DNA of 64,000 bases from Rheinheimera mesophila (GCF_000986865.1 NZ_LAVS01000013.1:1-64000); one strand, 5' to 3'. Positions 28,219-38,291 are shown, counted from the first letter of the stretch. A program made the numbers and translations. Notes: generated from the sequence alone by a model not told the origin.

Positions 28219-28988
28219 GGCCTGATCTCCAGCTTGTGTTCTACTAAAAAGGCTTTCAGCTCTGGGATGGGGATGATGCCTTTGTGAAACACCGAGGCGG
28301 CTAAAGCGCCGTCGACATCGGCTTGCTGAAATACATCGGCAAAGTGCTGCATAGCCCCGGCACCACCACTGGCAATCAACGGCACTTTGCACTCCTTACG
28401 GATCAGTTGCAGTTGAGTCAGATCATAACCCTGGCGTACACCATCCTGATTCATACAATTCAGCACTATTTCACCAGCGCCCAGCTCCTGTACCCGCTTG
28501 ACCCAATCCAGCGTGTGCCAGCGGGTTTTTTGGGTGCGACTTTCATCCCCCGTGAACTGATAGACCTGATATTGACCTGTTGCTTGATCAAAAAAGCTGT
28601 CGATGCCAATCACCACGCATTGTTGACCGAAACTGTGTTCCAGCTCGCTAATCAGTTCTGGCCGCGCTAAAGCAGGGCTATTGACAGAGATTTTATCTGC
28701 GCCCATTTCCAAAATTAATCCGGCATCTGCAACTGATTTAATACCACCAGCGACACAAAAGGGGATATCGATCACTTCAGCAATACGGCGCACCCAGCTT
28801 TTATCGACCACTCGGCCATCGCTGGAGGCGGTGATGTCGTAAAACACCAGCTCGTCGGCGCCTTGTTCGGCATAGGCTTTAGCCAGCGGTACTATATCGC
28901 CAATGACTTCATGGTTACGAAACTGCACACCTTTGACCACTTTGCCATCGCGCACATCTAAACAAGGAATTATGCGTCTTGCCAGCAT
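28215..28988 (-). CDS. hisF: Imidazole glycerol phosphate synthase, cyclase subunit
   Basis: HisF, a TIM barrel, combines ammonia from HisH with PRFAR to give imidazole glycerol phosphate and AICAR. The 257 residues match E. coli (258). The start [20 protein letters not shown] carries the conserved catalytic Asp (D11). [23 protein letters not shown] and the phosphate-binding [10 protein letters not shown] are present. It overlaps hisA by 19 bases and hisIE by four. Confidence 0.97.
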   Translation of the reverse strand: MLARRIIPCLDVRDGKVVKGVQFRNHEVIGDIVPLAKAYAEQGADELVFYDITASSDGRVVDKSWVRRIAEVIDIPFCVAGGIKSVADAGLILEMGADKISVNSPALARPELISELEHSFGQQCVVIGIDSFFDQATGQYQVYQFTGDESRTQKTRWHTLDWVKRVQELGAGEIVLNCMNQDGVRQGYDLTQLQLIRKECKVPLIASGGAGAMQHFADVFQQADVDGALAASVFHKGIIPIPELKAFLVEHKLEIRP

Positions 28989-29707
28989 TGGATGGCCTCC
29001 TCAACAGTAAACTTACCTTCCAGCAAAGCTCGGCCTAAAATCACCCCAGCCACGCCAGTAGGTTTTAAGGCTTTGATATCGGCTAAAGAGCCAACGCCAC
29101 CCGAGGCTTGCCACTGAATTTGTGGGTATTTCTGCACCAGTTCGGCATACAAAGCCAGATTAGGACCCTGCAAAGTACCGTCTTTACTGATGTCGGTGCA
29201 GAGCACATGTTTCGCGCCTGCAGCAATAAAACCAGTCAGCACCTGCTCCAGCGTAATGCTCGACTCTTCAATCCAGCCGTGGCTTGGCAAGGTTTTATCG
29301 CCTTCGGCATTAATAGAGACATCCAGTGCTAACACTATTTTGTCGCCGCCATAAGCTCTTAACCAGCCTTGTACTGTTTCTGGTTCACGAATGGCGACAC
29401 TGCCTACGACTACACGGCTGGCACCAGCCGAGAGTAACTGATCGACATCGGCTGCGGTGCGCACACCACCGCCCACTTGCACAGGCAAAGGCGCGTTTTG
29501 CATTAAGGTTGTTAACAGCTCAAGCTGGCGCTCTGCGGCATTTTTTGCCCCTGTTAAATCCACCAGATGCAAAAGTCCTGCGCCCGCTTTAGCGTATAAA
29601 TCGCGCAGTTGCACTGGAGTTTGTTGATATTCAGTGGTTTTATCGTAGCTGCCCTGATACAGCCGCACTGTTTTACCTTGTATTAAATCTATCGCCGGAA
29701 TAATCAC
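28970..29707 (-). CDS. hisA: Phosphoribosylformimino-5-aminoimidazole carboxamide ribotide isomerase
   Basis: HisA opens the ribose ring of ProFAR by an Amadori rearrangement (step 4). The 245-residue TIM barrel begins [19 protein letters not shown] with the catalytic Asp (D8). It also has [24 protein letters not shown], the second catalytic Asp in [14 protein letters not shown], and [11 protein letters not shown]. It lies 36 nt after hisH. Confidence 0.97.
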   Translation of the reverse strand: MIIPAIDLIQGKTVRLYQGSYDKTTEYQQTPVQLRDLYAKAGAGLLHLVDLTGAKNAAERQLELLTTLMQNAPLPVQVGGGVRTAADVDQLLSAGASRVVVGSVAIREPETVQGWLRAYGGDKIVLALDVSINAEGDKTLPSHGWIEESSITLEQVLTGFIAAGAKHVLCTDISKDGTLQGPNLALYAELVQKYPQIQWQASGGVGSLADIKALKPTGVAGVILGRALLEGKFTVEEAIQCWQDA

Positions 29708-29743
29708 GTTTTATCCTGTAACGGCAAAGCCGGATGAGAAAAA

Positions 29744-30346
29744 TTAACCATTAAACGCCAGAAAGTTTTGCAATAAACGTGCGCCAACAGCACCTGAGCG
29801 TTCAGGGTGGAACTGCGCGCCCAGCTTATTGCCTTTGCCAATCACAGCAGCAAAATCACTGCCGTAATGGCAGCGCGCTAAAGTGGTGTCGGACGGTGCA
29901 ACGGCAAAACTATGCACAAAATACACATAGTCGTTCGCCCCAATGCCTTTGAGAAGCGGATGATGTTGCGCACTTTCTTGCACCTGCAAGGTATTCCAGC
30001 CCATATGTGGCAGGCGTAAATCGCCCACTTGCATGCGCTTGACCTGACCTGGGATTAAACCTAAACAGTCGACATCCCCTTCTTCGCTGTGATCGGTAAG
30101 TAGCTGCATACCCAGACAAATGCCTAAAAGTGGCTGCTCCGCCTGCTGTAAGGTGGCTATTAAATCGCGCTGCTGTAAGTTCGCCATCGCCTGACGTGCA
30201 GCGCCTACGCCCGGCACTAATAAACGGCTGGCGTTTTTAATCACAGTTAAATCGCTGCTGACTTTGGCATCCACACCGAGGCGCTGAAAGGCACAATAGA
30301 CAGAGCTGATATTGGCACAGCCGGTATCGACAATCACAAGCGACAT
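29744..30346 (-). CDS. hisH: Imidazole glycerol phosphate synthase, glutaminase subunit
   Basis: HisH is the class I glutamine amidotransferase that feeds ammonia to HisF. The 200 residues match the family (E. coli 196). The catalytic triad is visible: Cys in LGICLGMQLL (near 78), His and Glu in GAQFHPERSGAVG (near 180). VPGVGAARQAM forms the oxyanion region. It overlaps hisB by one base. Confidence 0.97.
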   Translation of the reverse strand: MSLVIVDTGCANISSVYCAFQRLGVDAKVSSDLTVIKNASRLLVPGVGAARQAMANLQQRDLIATLQQAEQPLLGICLGMQLLTDHSEEGDVDCLGLIPGQVKRMQVGDLRLPHMGWNTLQVQESAQHHPLLKGIGANDYVYFVHSFAVAPSDTTLARCHYGSDFAAVIGKGNKLGAQFHPERSGAVGARLLQNFLAFNG

Positions 30347-31416
30347 TAAAGCACTCCTTTACTGCTGGGTAGCGCTTCGCCTGATACTTTAATCGCCTGA
30401 CCAAGCGCACGGCCAAAAGCTTTAAATAAACCTTCCACCATATGGTGTTTATTGCCAGGGCTGACCGATAAGTGCAGCGTCATCAGCATGGCATCGCTTA
30501 ACGAGCGGAAGAAGTGGTGCACCATTTCCAGATTCATAGTACCGACGGAACCCTGACCTAAATCTGCATCAAACTTCAGCAGCGGCCGGCCGGATAAATC
30601 CAGCACACATTCAGCGCGACATTCATCCATAGGCAACACAAAACCAAAGCGGGTAATGCCTTTTTTATTGCCAAGCGCTTGTTTTAACGCCTGACCTAAA
30701 GCCAGAGCAGTATCTTCCACACTGTGGTGATCGTCGATGTGCAAGTCGCCTTTGACTTTGAGTTGCAGGCTGAAACCACCGTGGGTGGCAATTTGATCCA
30801 GCATATGGTCAAAAAAGCCTACACCGGTTTCAATGACATTGCCGCCTTGTTGGTCTAAGTCGACATTCACTTGAATATCGGTTTCGCGGGTCACCCGACT
30901 GACACTGGCTTTACGGCCTTTGCTCAGCAGTTGTTTGGTAATTTCTTTCCAGCCTAGAGTAGCTCTGTCATAGCGAAACGACGGCAAGCCCATATTTTCC
31001 GCCAGTTGCACGTCGGTTAACCGATCGCCAATGACAAAAGAGTTGGTGAAATCCACTTTGCCTTGCTGCAGATAATCTTTGACTAAGCCCAGCTTCGGCT
31101 TGCGGCAGCTACAGTTGTCGCTGTCAAAGTGCGGGCAAATTAAAATATCGTCAAACCGAATGCCCTGTGAGGTCAGTAGTTGCATCATCTTATTGTGCGG
31201 CGCATCAAAAGTGTCACGCGGAAAACTAGAGGTACCCAAGCCATCCTGATTGGTCACCATCACAAGCGAATAGCCCGCAGCCTGTAACTTGAGTAACGAA
31301 GGCACCAAATCAGGCTCGTAGGCTAATTTTTCCAGTGAATCCAGTTGTTTATCTACCGGAGGCTCTTCCACCATAGTGCCGTCACGGTCGATAAATAAAA
31401 TAGCTTTGGCACTCAT
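30346..31416 (-). CDS. hisB: Bifunctional histidinol-phosphatase / imidazoleglycerol-phosphate dehydratase
   Basis: Fused enzyme of steps 6 and 8, as in enterics. The N-terminal HAD phosphatase has the nucleophile motif [12 protein letters not shown] at 8-19 and a zinc cluster [14 protein letters not shown] near 93-106. The C-terminal dehydratase (about 165-356) has the metal-binding [27 protein letters not shown] and [10 protein letters not shown]. The 356 residues equal E. coli (355). It overlaps hisC by four bases. Confidence 0.97.
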   Translation of the reverse strand: MSAKAILFIDRDGTMVEEPPVDKQLDSLEKLAYEPDLVPSLLKLQAAGYSLVMVTNQDGLGTSSFPRDTFDAPHNKMMQLLTSQGIRFDDILICPHFDSDNCSCRKPKLGLVKDYLQQGKVDFTNSFVIGDRLTDVQLAENMGLPSFRYDRATLGWKEITKQLLSKGRKASVSRVTRETDIQVNVDLDQQGGNVIETGVGFFDHMLDQIATHGGFSLQLKVKGDLHIDDHHSVEDTALALGQALKQALGNKKGITRFGFVLPMDECRAECVLDLSGRPLLKFDADLGQGSVGTMNLEMVHHFFRSLSDAMLMTLHLSVSPGNKHHMVEGLFKAFGRALGQAIKVSGEALPSSKGVL

Positions 31417-32504
31417 AAAGACTCCTGTTTTTCTGAATTTGGGGATAAAGAATAAGACGACATAATTTGTTGTAGCTGCGCCATTTCAGCGGCAGAACCA
31501 ATAGAGACCCGAACTACCTGACCTAAACCTAACTGGCTGGATTGGTTACGAATAAGCACACCTTGCTCTGCAATAAAGCTGACCAGAGCCGCAGCATCAG
31601 GCACAGACAGCAACACATAGTTAGCCTTGGATGGATAGACTTTGCTTACATAACTCAAAGTTGTGGCAAAAGCGCTGAAGCTGTCGCGTAAGCTGTTGAT
31701 TTGCGAAACTGTCGCGCGCATCTTTTGCTGGCCCTGGGCAGATAAGGCCTGCACTGCAATCTCGGCCACAGGAGCTGGTACAGGGTAGGGCGCTATCATC
31801 TGGCGAAGTGCGGCAATCACCGAAGGCTCTGCCAACGTAAAACCGCAACGCAGGCCAGCCAGAGCAAAAGCTTTGGATAAAGTACGCAGCACCACTAAGT
31901 TGCTATATTGGTTTAACAAACCAACCACCGAAGCTTCTGGTGCAAACTCAATATAAGCTTCGTCGACCACCACTAAAGCCTTGTCTTTATAAAACTCCAG
32001 TACTTCAACGATTTGCTCACGAGGTATTAAATCGCCGGTCGGGTTATTCGGGCTACAAATAAACACCAGTTTTACATTGGCTTGTTGCGCAAATAAAGTT
32101 GGCAGATCCAATGTTAAATCCCGGGTTAAAGGCACTATATTGACATCGACTAACTGGCTTTCGGCGCTGATTTTGTACATACCATAAGTCGGCGGGCAAA
32201 TGCTGATGGCATCTTGTCCCGGTTCACAGAAGCTGCGAATTAACAGCTCAATGCCCTCATCAGCGCCCCGGCTGGTCAGCACCTGATGGGTTTCTACACC
32301 AGCATAAGCGGCATAAGCGCTGATCAGCTCTTTGGGCTGACAATCCGGGTATCTGTTGTACTGGCCTGACAGCTCATAGTCTGTGGCTAAGGAGTTTTCG
32401 TTGGCATTGAGCCACACCGAGCCGCCACTCATGCTTAAGCGGGCTGAAGCATAAGGCACCAGTTGTTGTACTTTTTGCCGGGCTAAACTGCTGATACGGC
32501 TCAT
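31413..32504 (-). CDS. hisC: Histidinol-phosphate aminotransferase
   Basis: PLP-dependent fold-type I transaminase converting imidazole acetol phosphate to histidinol phosphate (step 7). The 363 residues include the substrate loop [39 protein letters not shown] and VVDEAYIEF. The PLP lysine is in [16 protein letters not shown]. It overlaps hisD and hisB by four bases each. Confidence 0.97.
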   Translation of the reverse strand: MSRISSLARQKVQQLVPYASARLSMSGGSVWLNANENSLATDYELSGQYNRYPDCQPKELISAYAAYAGVETHQVLTSRGADEGIELLIRSFCEPGQDAISICPPTYGMYKISAESQLVDVNIVPLTRDLTLDLPTLFAQQANVKLVFICSPNNPTGDLIPREQIVEVLEFYKDKALVVVDEAYIEFAPEASVVGLLNQYSNLVVLRTLSKAFALAGLRCGFTLAEPSVIAALRQMIAPYPVPAPVAEIAVQALSAQGQQKMRATVSQINSLRDSFSAFATTLSYVSKVYPSKANYVLLSVPDAAALVSFIAEQGVLIRNQSSQLGLGQVVRVSIGSAAEMAQLQQIMSSYSLSPNSEKQESL

Positions 32505-33844
32505 GGACGATTTCCCTCTGAAATTTTTGCGTGAAGCGCTAACTCTGCTAATCGGAACGACACCGCATTGGCGTGCGCATCTAAGCCTTCGGCTTTGGCC
32601 AGTTTAACAATAGTGGGGCCTAAATCGCGCATGCCGTCTGCTGTTAAGTGTTGCACTGTATAACGACGATAAAAGTCGGCCAGACTTAAACTGCTGTGGT
32701 TACGGCTATAGCCATAAGTGGGCAACACATGGTTAGTGCCACTGGCATAATCACCTGCAGATTCTGGCGTATAAGGACCCACAAAAATACTGGCGGCGTT
32801 GGTTAATTTACCAAGCAGGCCTTGGTCGTCCGCGGTTTGAATAATTAAGTGCTCAGGTGCGTATTGATTACTGACCAAAGCTGCTGTGGCTAAATCCGGC
32901 GTTAAAATTAGTCGGCTGTTGCTCAGGGCCTTTTTCGCAATTTCAGCTCGTGGTAATAAAGCCGTCTGACGTGTTAATTCACTGATAGTATTGACCAGCA
33001 AGGCTTCAGAAGGGCTGACGAGCACCACTTGTGAGTCCGGACCGTGTTCGGCCTGAGATAATAAATCTGCTGCTACAAAGACCGGGTTGGCTGTGTCATC
33101 GGCAATCACTAAAACTTCAGAAGGGCCAGCCGGCATATCAATAGCGGCGCCTCTAGCATCCTGGCTGACTTGCTGCTTGGCCTCGGTGACAAACCTGTTG
33201 CCCGGACCAAAAATCTTATCCACTTTGCCGATGGTTTCAGTGCCATAGGCCAAAGCGGCCACAGCCTGAGCGCCACCTAAAGTATAAATCTCGGTAATGC
33301 CACAGAGAGATGCGGCATAGACGATTTCAGCGGCAATATCACCGGCTTCAGGCTGCCCCGGCGGCGTGACTAACACCACCCGGCGGCAACCGGCCAGTTG
33401 CGCAGGCACACCCAGCATTAACACAGTAGATGGCAAAGGCGCGCTGCCACCGGGCACATACAAACCCACCTGATCCAAAGCGCTGTAATTCAGTTCACAG
33501 ATCACACCAGGCTGAGTTTCAATACGGATATTCTGCGGCACCTGAGCGGCATGGAAGCTGCGGATATTGCGATAGGCAATCTGGATGGCAGTTTTTAACT
33601 CGTCTGATAAAGAGCCAATTAAACGCTGTTGCGACTCGTCCGACAAACGCAAAGGGTTGCTCTGCAGCTTGTCAAACTCAAGGCTGAAACGCTGTAAAGC
33701 GGCATCGCCTTCAGTACGCACAGCGCGAATTATCTGTTTTACTGCCTGTTTTAAACTGTCGGACTGCTGCTGCAACGGGCGTTCTAATAACGCCTGCTGG
33801 GCAGTTTTATCCAGTTGTTGCCAGTTGCTGATCTGAAACTGCAT
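32501..33844 (-). CDS. hisD: Histidinol dehydrogenase
   Basis: HisD oxidises histidinol to histidine in two NAD-dependent, zinc-dependent steps. The 447 residues are slightly longer than E. coli (434). GLYVPGGSAPLPSTVLML, KIFGPGNRFVTEAKQ, IDMPAGPSEVLVIAD and LLSQAEHGPDSQ (zinc ligands) are present, as is the catalytic region QYAPEHLIIQT. It lies 3 nt after hisG. Confidence 0.97.
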   Translation of the reverse strand: MQFQISNWQQLDKTAQQALLERPLQQQSDSLKQAVKQIIRAVRTEGDAALQRFSLEFDKLQSNPLRLSDESQQRLIGSLSDELKTAIQIAYRNIRSFHAAQVPQNIRIETQPGVICELNYSALDQVGLYVPGGSAPLPSTVLMLGVPAQLAGCRRVVLVTPPGQPEAGDIAAEIVYAASLCGITEIYTLGGAQAVAALAYGTETIGKVDKIFGPGNRFVTEAKQQVSQDARGAAIDMPAGPSEVLVIADDTANPVFVAADLLSQAEHGPDSQVVLVSPSEALLVNTISELTRQTALLPRAEIAKKALSNSRLILTPDLATAALVSNQYAPEHLIIQTADDQGLLGKLTNAASIFVGPYTPESAGDYASGTNHVLPTYGYSRNHSSLSLADFYRRYTVQHLTADGMRDLGPTIVKLAKAEGLDAHANAVSFRLAELALHAKISEGNRP

Positions 33845-33847
33845 CTT

Positions 33848-34750
33848 TTACTCCATCATCTTTTCAATGGGTAATACAAGAATGGAGCTAGCACCTAAGC
33901 CTTTGAGTTGCTCCATGGTTTCCCAGAACAACGTCTCGCTGCTGACCACATGCAAAGCCACTAAATCGTCATTGCCTGCCAGTGGTAATAAAGTTGGGTT
34001 TTCAGCACCTGGCAGCAGAGCTATTACTTCCTGCAAACGAGCGCGTGGTGCGTGCAGCATAATGTATTTACTTTCATTGGCCTGCATCACACCCTGAATA
34101 CGTGGCATTAGCTTTTTGATCAGTTTCAGTTGTTTTTCATCAGCTAAATCGCGGCGCTGGATCAGTACTGCTTTGGATCGGTAAATCACTTCCACTTCTT
34201 TTAAGCCATTGGCTTCTAAAGTGGCGCCTGTGGAGACTAAATCACAAATGGCATCGGCTAAACCAGCGCGTGGTGCTACTTCCACTGAGCCTTTTAAATT
34301 GACGATACGGCAATTGACACCATTTTGTTTTAAATAGCGGTTTAGTAAACGTGGGTAAGTGGTGGCGATAGTGCGGCCTTCTAAGTCTTTGACCGATTTA
34401 TAGTCTTCTTCCTGCGGTACAGCGATGGATAAACGGCAGCCACCAAAGTCTAAACGGGCCAGCACAGTGTAATCGTAGGTTTCGTTGTCCATTTGACGTT
34501 GCAAGGACACTTCTTCCAGTACGTTTTCACCAACGAAACCTAAATCACAAACACCGTCCATCACTAAACCCGGAATATCGTCATCGCGCACCCGCAGTAA
34601 ATCGATATCCATATTTTCGACATGGGCGATCAGACGCTGTTCACGTAGGTTAATTTTCAAACCACAGCTAGTTAAAAGAGCCTGTGAGTCTTGCGACAGG
34701 CGACCTGACTTCTGAATAGCGATACGTAATCTGTTGCTGTTAACTGTCAT
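33848..34750 (-). CDS. hisG: ATP phosphoribosyltransferase, long form
   Basis: HisG commits ATP and PRPP to histidine synthesis and is feedback-inhibited by histidine. The ATG at 34750 ([20 protein letters not shown]) matches the family start; a TTG three codons upstream is in frame but less likely. The 300 residues are those of the long form with a C-terminal ACT-like regulatory domain, which needs no His[13 protein letters not shown], the PRPP loop [12 protein letters not shown] and the regulatory tail ([20 protein letters not shown]) are visible. First structural gene after the leader and attenuator. Confidence 0.97.
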   Translation of the reverse strand: MTVNSNRLRIAIQKSGRLSQDSQALLTSCGLKINLREQRLIAHVENMDIDLLRVRDDDIPGLVMDGVCDLGFVGENVLEEVSLQRQMDNETYDYTVLARLDFGGCRLSIAVPQEEDYKSVKDLEGRTIATTYPRLLNRYLKQNGVNCRIVNLKGSVEVAPRAGLADAICDLVSTGATLEANGLKEVEVIYRSKAVLIQRRDLADEKQLKLIKKLMPRIQGVMQANESKYIMLHAPRARLQEVIALLPGAENPTLLPLAGNDDLVALHVVSSETLFWETMEQLKGLGASSILVLPIEKMME

Positions 34751-34781
34751 GTTTATCAATACCTTTTAAAAATCGTAAAAC

Positions 34782-34810
34782 AAAAACCCCGGGATTTTAG
34801 CCCCGGGGTT
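34782..34810 (-). terminator. Histidine operon attenuator terminator
   Basis: On the minus strand AACCCCGGG (34810-34802) pairs perfectly with CCCGGGGTT (34793-34785) around an 8-nt loop, followed by a T5 run (34786-34782). It lies between the leader peptide stop and hisG, as expected for the attenuator. Confidence 0.9.
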
Positions 34811-34842
34811 CAGTTGGAATTGGTTTGCACTTTCTCCACCGT

Positions 34843-34889
34843 AGGCTAGTTATGACCTAGCCTCCAATGTCAACACGGACCGGCTAGTC
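34843..34889 (-). promoter_or_regulatory. Mutually exclusive RNA pairings of the his attenuator
   Basis: Three complementary segments are visible in the leader RNA. A is GACUAGCC (34889-34882), overlapping the leader stop codon. B is GGCUAGGUC (34862-34854). C is CUAGCCU (34849-34843, paired by AGGCUAG of B). A:B and B:C cannot form together. A ribosome stalled on the His codons would cover A and free B to pair with C, the classical switch away from termination. The D segment that would sequester the terminator's first arm is not obvious by eye. Confidence 0.65.
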
Positions 34890-34931
34890 GGATAAATGAT
34901 GATGATGATGCCAGTGAATGTTGATAATCAT
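34884..34931 (-). CDS. hisL: Histidine operon leader peptide
   Basis: A 15-codon reading frame encoding MIINIHWHHHHHLSD, with six His codons, five of them consecutive. A Shine-Dalgarno GAGGA (34945-34941) lies 9 nt before the ATG. The peptide is a sensor of charged tRNA-His: when histidine is scarce the ribosome stalls on the His run and prevents termination at the downstream hairpin. The short length, His run and position 134 nt upstream of hisG make the assignment nearly certain, although the sequence outside the His run is not that of E. coli HisL. Confidence 0.93.
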   Translation of the reverse strand: MIINIHWHHHHHLSD

Positions 34932-35199
34932 AAAAGTGACTCCTCGTTAAGATGTATACAAGCTAGCGGCTTTTTGTGATTCAGGCAACAAAATTTTTTG
35001 TTTCCGCCATATTTTGTTTTGATGCGATATTTTTGTATCTATTTGTTTTTGTTTTGTTATTTTTAATTTTGCACACTTTTTACGACAAAAAATGAATAAT
35101 TTATAAATATATTCCTCTAAGGGTTAGTGTAAAAAATAATCATGTTGTATAGATAAAGTTGTTTGCACCGCTGCCGATAACAGGGCAGAGGAGGACTGT

Positions 35200-35460
35200 A
35201 TGGACGTTTTGTTTCCCTATTTATATCGACCACCGGGCACACCCGCTGAACAGCCAGGGCCTATGATCGCGCCTGTGTTTAAGGATGCAAAGATCAGCGC
35301 TTATGAAAAAGAGGAAAAACGTTTCCTGATTTTACTTAAAGATCAGCAGAAAAAACGTCAGGACAGGCGCCGCCGTGACGACTATCCACCAGCTCCTGAA
35401 ACCACGCCTGAGGAAGATCAGCATGTGGATGACGAAGGACACTTAGATATTTTTATCTAG
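35200..35460 (+). CDS. Small charged protein of unknown function
   Basis: An 86-residue frame with a good ribosome binding site (GAGGA) before the ATG. The N-terminus is Pro-rich (LYRPPGTPAEQPGPMIAPVF). A highly basic helix follows in the middle (KEEKRFLILLKDQQKKRQDRRRRDD), and the tail is acidic (EEDQHVDDEGHLDIFI). No signal peptide, membrane segment or known domain. The three-part charge layout suggests an interaction or regulatory protein, but no function is claimed. It is preceded by a 240-nt AT-rich gap shared with the his promoter and lies just before yoaA. Confidence 0.65.
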   Translation: MDVLFPYLYRPPGTPAEQPGPMIAPVFKDAKISAYEKEEKRFLILLKDQQKKRQDRRRRDDYPPAPETTPEEDQHVDDEGHLDIFI

Positions 35461-35549
35461 CCAAGGCATAATAGCGCAAATTCTTGCCGGGCCTTATTTA
35501 TGCTGTTGTCTGTTTTTTTACCTGCTAACTCTGGGTTCGTTTTGCGCTT

Positions 35550-37469
35550 ATGTTAAAGCAAGTGCAACAGGCTTTTGCCGAACAAGGGGCTTTGTCCAAA
35601 GCTATTGCAGGTTTTAAAGCCCGTGAGCCACAAAAGTTGATGGCAGCTTCTGTGACTAAATCCATTGAAAATGGCAGTGCTTTAGTGGTCGAAGCGGGCA
35701 CTGGCACAGGCAAAACCTACGCTTATTTAGTGCCTGCTTTGTTATCCGGCAAAAAAGTGATCTTATCCACTGGAACGAAAAACCTGCAGGAGCAGCTATA
35801 TTTCCGTGATTTACCCACTGTCCTTAAAGCTTTGGCCTTGCCAGTGGACACTTCTTTATTAAAAGGCCGCTCCAATTATTTGTGTTTATTTCGCTTGGAT
35901 CAGCATTACCAGCATGTACCAACGGCGGATGCGGCTGTGATCAACGATTTAAGCCTGATCAAAAAGTGGTCCAACGAAACCCAAAGTGGTGATATAGGCG
36001 AGCTGACTTACATAGCCGAAGACTCCAAAGCTCTGCCGCTGGTGACCAGCACCGCAGACAATTGCCTCGGCAAAGACTGCCCATCCTACGAAGACTGCTA
36101 TTTGCTCAGGGCCCGCAAAAAGGCTATGCAGGCCGATTTAGTCGTGGTGAACCACCATTTGTTTTTTGCCGATATGGCACTCAAAGACACAGGTTTTGGC
36201 GAGCTGCTGCCGAATATGGATGTGGTGATTTTTGATGAAGCCCACCAAATTCCGGATATCGCCAGTGAGTATTTTGGTGAGACTTTATCCAGCCGGACTC
36301 TACTGGACCTGTGTAAAGAGTTGGAACTGATTTGTAAAACTGAATTACGTGATCATCCGCAATTGAGTAAAACCGCGGACAAACTGGCGACTTTAGTCCG
36401 TGACTGGCGACTTTTGTGGTCCGATGAACCTGAACGCGGCAATTGGCGGGATAGTAGTAAAAGACCGGACGTGCAACTGGCACTGACCCGTGTCTCTGAA
36501 GCCATGGGTATGTTGTATCAGGTGCTCAAGGGCAGTCTTGGCCGCAACGAAGTGGTGGATCATTGTTTTGAGCGGCTGGCTTTGGCGAAAACCCAGTTAG
36601 AAAAACTGCAGGATGTCAGCAAAACCGGTGTGAGTTTCTGGTACGAAACCACCCGGCAACATATCAGTCTGCATTTAACGCCTCTGAGTATTGCTGATAA
36701 ATTCCGTGAGCTGGTGTTTGCCGAAAAACGTAGTTGGATTTTTACTTCGGCCACTTTGTCGGTGGATCAGGGCTTCGCCCACTACAGTGAACAAATGGGT
36801 TTGCAGCAGGCCGATACTTTGCTGCTCGACAGCCCATTTGATTACCAGCAGCAAGCTATGTTGCTGGTGCCGCGTTATTTACCTGAACCCAATGACGCCC
36901 GAATGGGCAAGGCGCTGCTGAAATTGGCAGTCCCTTTAATTGAAGCCAATCAGGGCCGCTGTTTTTTCCTGTTCACCAGCCATCGTATGCTGCAGTGGAT
37001 GGCGAACGAGCTGCCCCAGCATTTGTCTTTGCCCGTGCTGGTGCAGGGCAGTACCAGTAAACGTTTATTGCTGGAGCAGTTTGTTGAAACCAAACATGCG
37101 GTGTTGCTTGGCACCGGCAGTTTCTGGGAAGGCGTGGATGTACGGGGCGATACTTTAAGCTGCGTTATTATCGATAAACTACCTTTTGCCTCGCCGGATG
37201 ACCCGTTACTGCAGGCGCGCAATGAAGATTGTCAGCTCAAAGGTCAGGATCCTTTTGCTTTAGTCCAGTTGCCGCAAGCCGTGATCACTTTAAAGCAGGG
37301 GGTAGGCCGTTTAATTCGTGATGTGTCAGACCGGGGCGTGTTGGTGATTTGTGATAACAGATTAGTCACCCGGCCTTATGGTTCGGTGTTTTTAAAAAGC
37401 TTACCGCCGATGCGCCGTAGCCGTGATTTGCAGGCTGCGGTAAAATTCCTGACCGATTTGCCGAAATAG
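35550..37469 (+). CDS. yoaA: ATP-dependent DNA helicase of the YoaA/DinG (XPD-like) family
   Basis: A 639-residue superfamily 2 iron-sulfur helicase, 5'-3' polarity in the family, linked to repair of stalled forks; length matches E. coli YoaA (636). Walker A GTGTGKT is at 50-56, and four Cys at about 112, 172, 177 and 183 would hold the 4Fe-4S cluster. The DEAH box is at 229-232, and motif VI is in QGVGRLIRDVSDRG near the C-terminus. No clear Shine-Dalgarno precedes the ATG. It is followed by tsaB after 33 nt, the usual gammaproteobacterial neighbour. Confidence 0.93.
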   Translation: MLKQVQQAFAEQGALSKAIAGFKAREPQKLMAASVTKSIENGSALVVEAGTGTGKTYAYLVPALLSGKKVILSTGTKNLQEQLYFRDLPTVLKALALPVDTSLLKGRSNYLCLFRLDQHYQHVPTADAAVINDLSLIKKWSNETQSGDIGELTYIAEDSKALPLVTSTADNCLGKDCPSYEDCYLLRARKKAMQADLVVVNHHLFFADMALKDTGFGELLPNMDVVIFDEAHQIPDIASEYFGETLSSRTLLDLCKELELICKTELRDHPQLSKTADKLATLVRDWRLLWSDEPERGNWRDSSKRPDVQLALTRVSEAMGMLYQVLKGSLGRNEVVDHCFERLALAKTQLEKLQDVSKTGVSFWYETTRQHISLHLTPLSIADKFRELVFAEKRSWIFTSATLSVDQGFAHYSEQMGLQQADTLLLDSPFDYQQQAMLLVPRYLPEPNDARMGKALLKLAVPLIEANQGRCFFLFTSHRMLQWMANELPQHLSLPVLVQGSTSKRLLLEQFVETKHAVLLGTGSFWEGVDVRGDTLSCVIIDKLPFASPDDPLLQARNEDCQLKGQDPFALVQLPQAVITLKQGVGRLIRDVSDRGVLVICDNRLVTRPYGSVFLKSLPPMRRSRDLQAAVKFLTDLPK

Positions 37470-37502
37470 CAAAAAATCCACATTGATAAAAGGAGCCGCC
37501 TG

Positions 37503-38222
37503 TTGAAACTACTGGCACTAGATACCTCTACCGAAGCTTGTTCAGTGGCGTTAACTGTCGATGGCAAAATTCTGACTTTGGATGAAGTTTGTCCGCAGCA
37601 ACATAGCAAACGTATTTTGCCTATGGTGCAACAGCTACTGTCTGAAGCAGGACTCACTCTACAGCAACTGGATGGTCTGGTCTTTGGCAAAGGACCTGGC
37701 AGTTTTACCGGGGTTCGGATAGGAGTCGGAGTGTGTCAGGGACTGGCTTTTGGCGCAGAGCTACCGGTTTATGGTGTATCGACCTTGGCGGCTATGGCGC
37801 AAGCCGCACACAGATTGCATCAGGCGCATCAGGTCGTGTCCGCTATAGATGCACGGATGAATGAAGTCTATCTGGCGAGTTTTCAGTTAGCTGATCAGGG
37901 CTTGATGCAAGCTCTGAGCGATGAAGTGGCGGCTAAGCCCACTGATTTGGCCGCACCTGTATTAAAAGGTGCTATATGCGCTGTAGGCACGGGGTGGCAA
38001 ACCTACCCACAACAGTTGGAAGACTGGCATAAAACTGGCAACAGCGGAGATGAAGATCTGGCTGTGGTTCATCATAGCCCTGTGATTCTGTATCCTTCAG
38101 CGCAGGATATGTTGAGTCTGGCGGCAATTCCGTTCCGGCAAGGGCAGTTTATTGCCGCCGAACTGGCAGAGCCGACTTATGTGAGAGACGAAGTGACCTG
38201 GCAAAAACTTCCTAACAGGTAA
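37503..38222 (+). CDS. tsaB: tRNA threonylcarbamoyladenosine biosynthesis protein TsaB
   Basis: TsaB is the pseudo-enzyme partner of TsaD in making t6A37 on ANN-decoding tRNAs. The 239 residues begin LKLLALDTSTEACSVAL and contain the ASKHA-fold core motif GLVFGKGPGSFTGVRIGVGVCQGLAFG. The start is TTG (37503) with AAGGAG 8 nt upstream (37489-37494); no ATG is in position. It is slightly longer than E. coli TsaB (231). Confidence 0.95.
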   Translation: MKLLALDTSTEACSVALTVDGKILTLDEVCPQQHSKRILPMVQQLLSEAGLTLQQLDGLVFGKGPGSFTGVRIGVGVCQGLAFGAELPVYGVSTLAAMAQAAHRLHQAHQVVSAIDARMNEVYLASFQLADQGLMQALSDEVAAKPTDLAAPVLKGAICAVGTGWQTYPQQLEDWHKTGNSGDEDLAVVHHSPVILYPSAQDMLSLAAIPFRQGQFIAAELAEPTYVRDEVTWQKLPNR

Positions 38223-38232
38223 TAAAAGCGAC

Positions 38233-38260
38233 TTGGCGAAAAATTTTGCTAAGTTATACT
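38233..38260 (+). promoter_or_regulatory. Possible sigma-70 promoter
   Basis: TTGGCG (38233-38238) and TATACT (38255-38260) are 16 bp apart, about 30 nt before the small gene at 38292. The -10 is good, the -35 weak. Confidence 0.45.
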
Positions 38261-38291
38261 GGCACTTAACCGAAACGAACTTTAAGCAGTT

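Noticed and set aside
28215-28392. Upstream extension of hisIE into hisF
   Set aside because: The extra residues are a frame-shadow of hisF; the ATG at 28218 fits the family and the usual four-base overlap.
35461-35549. Possible LexA box before the yoaA helicase
   Set aside because: No CTGT-N8-ACAG arrangement is present; SOS control is not supported.
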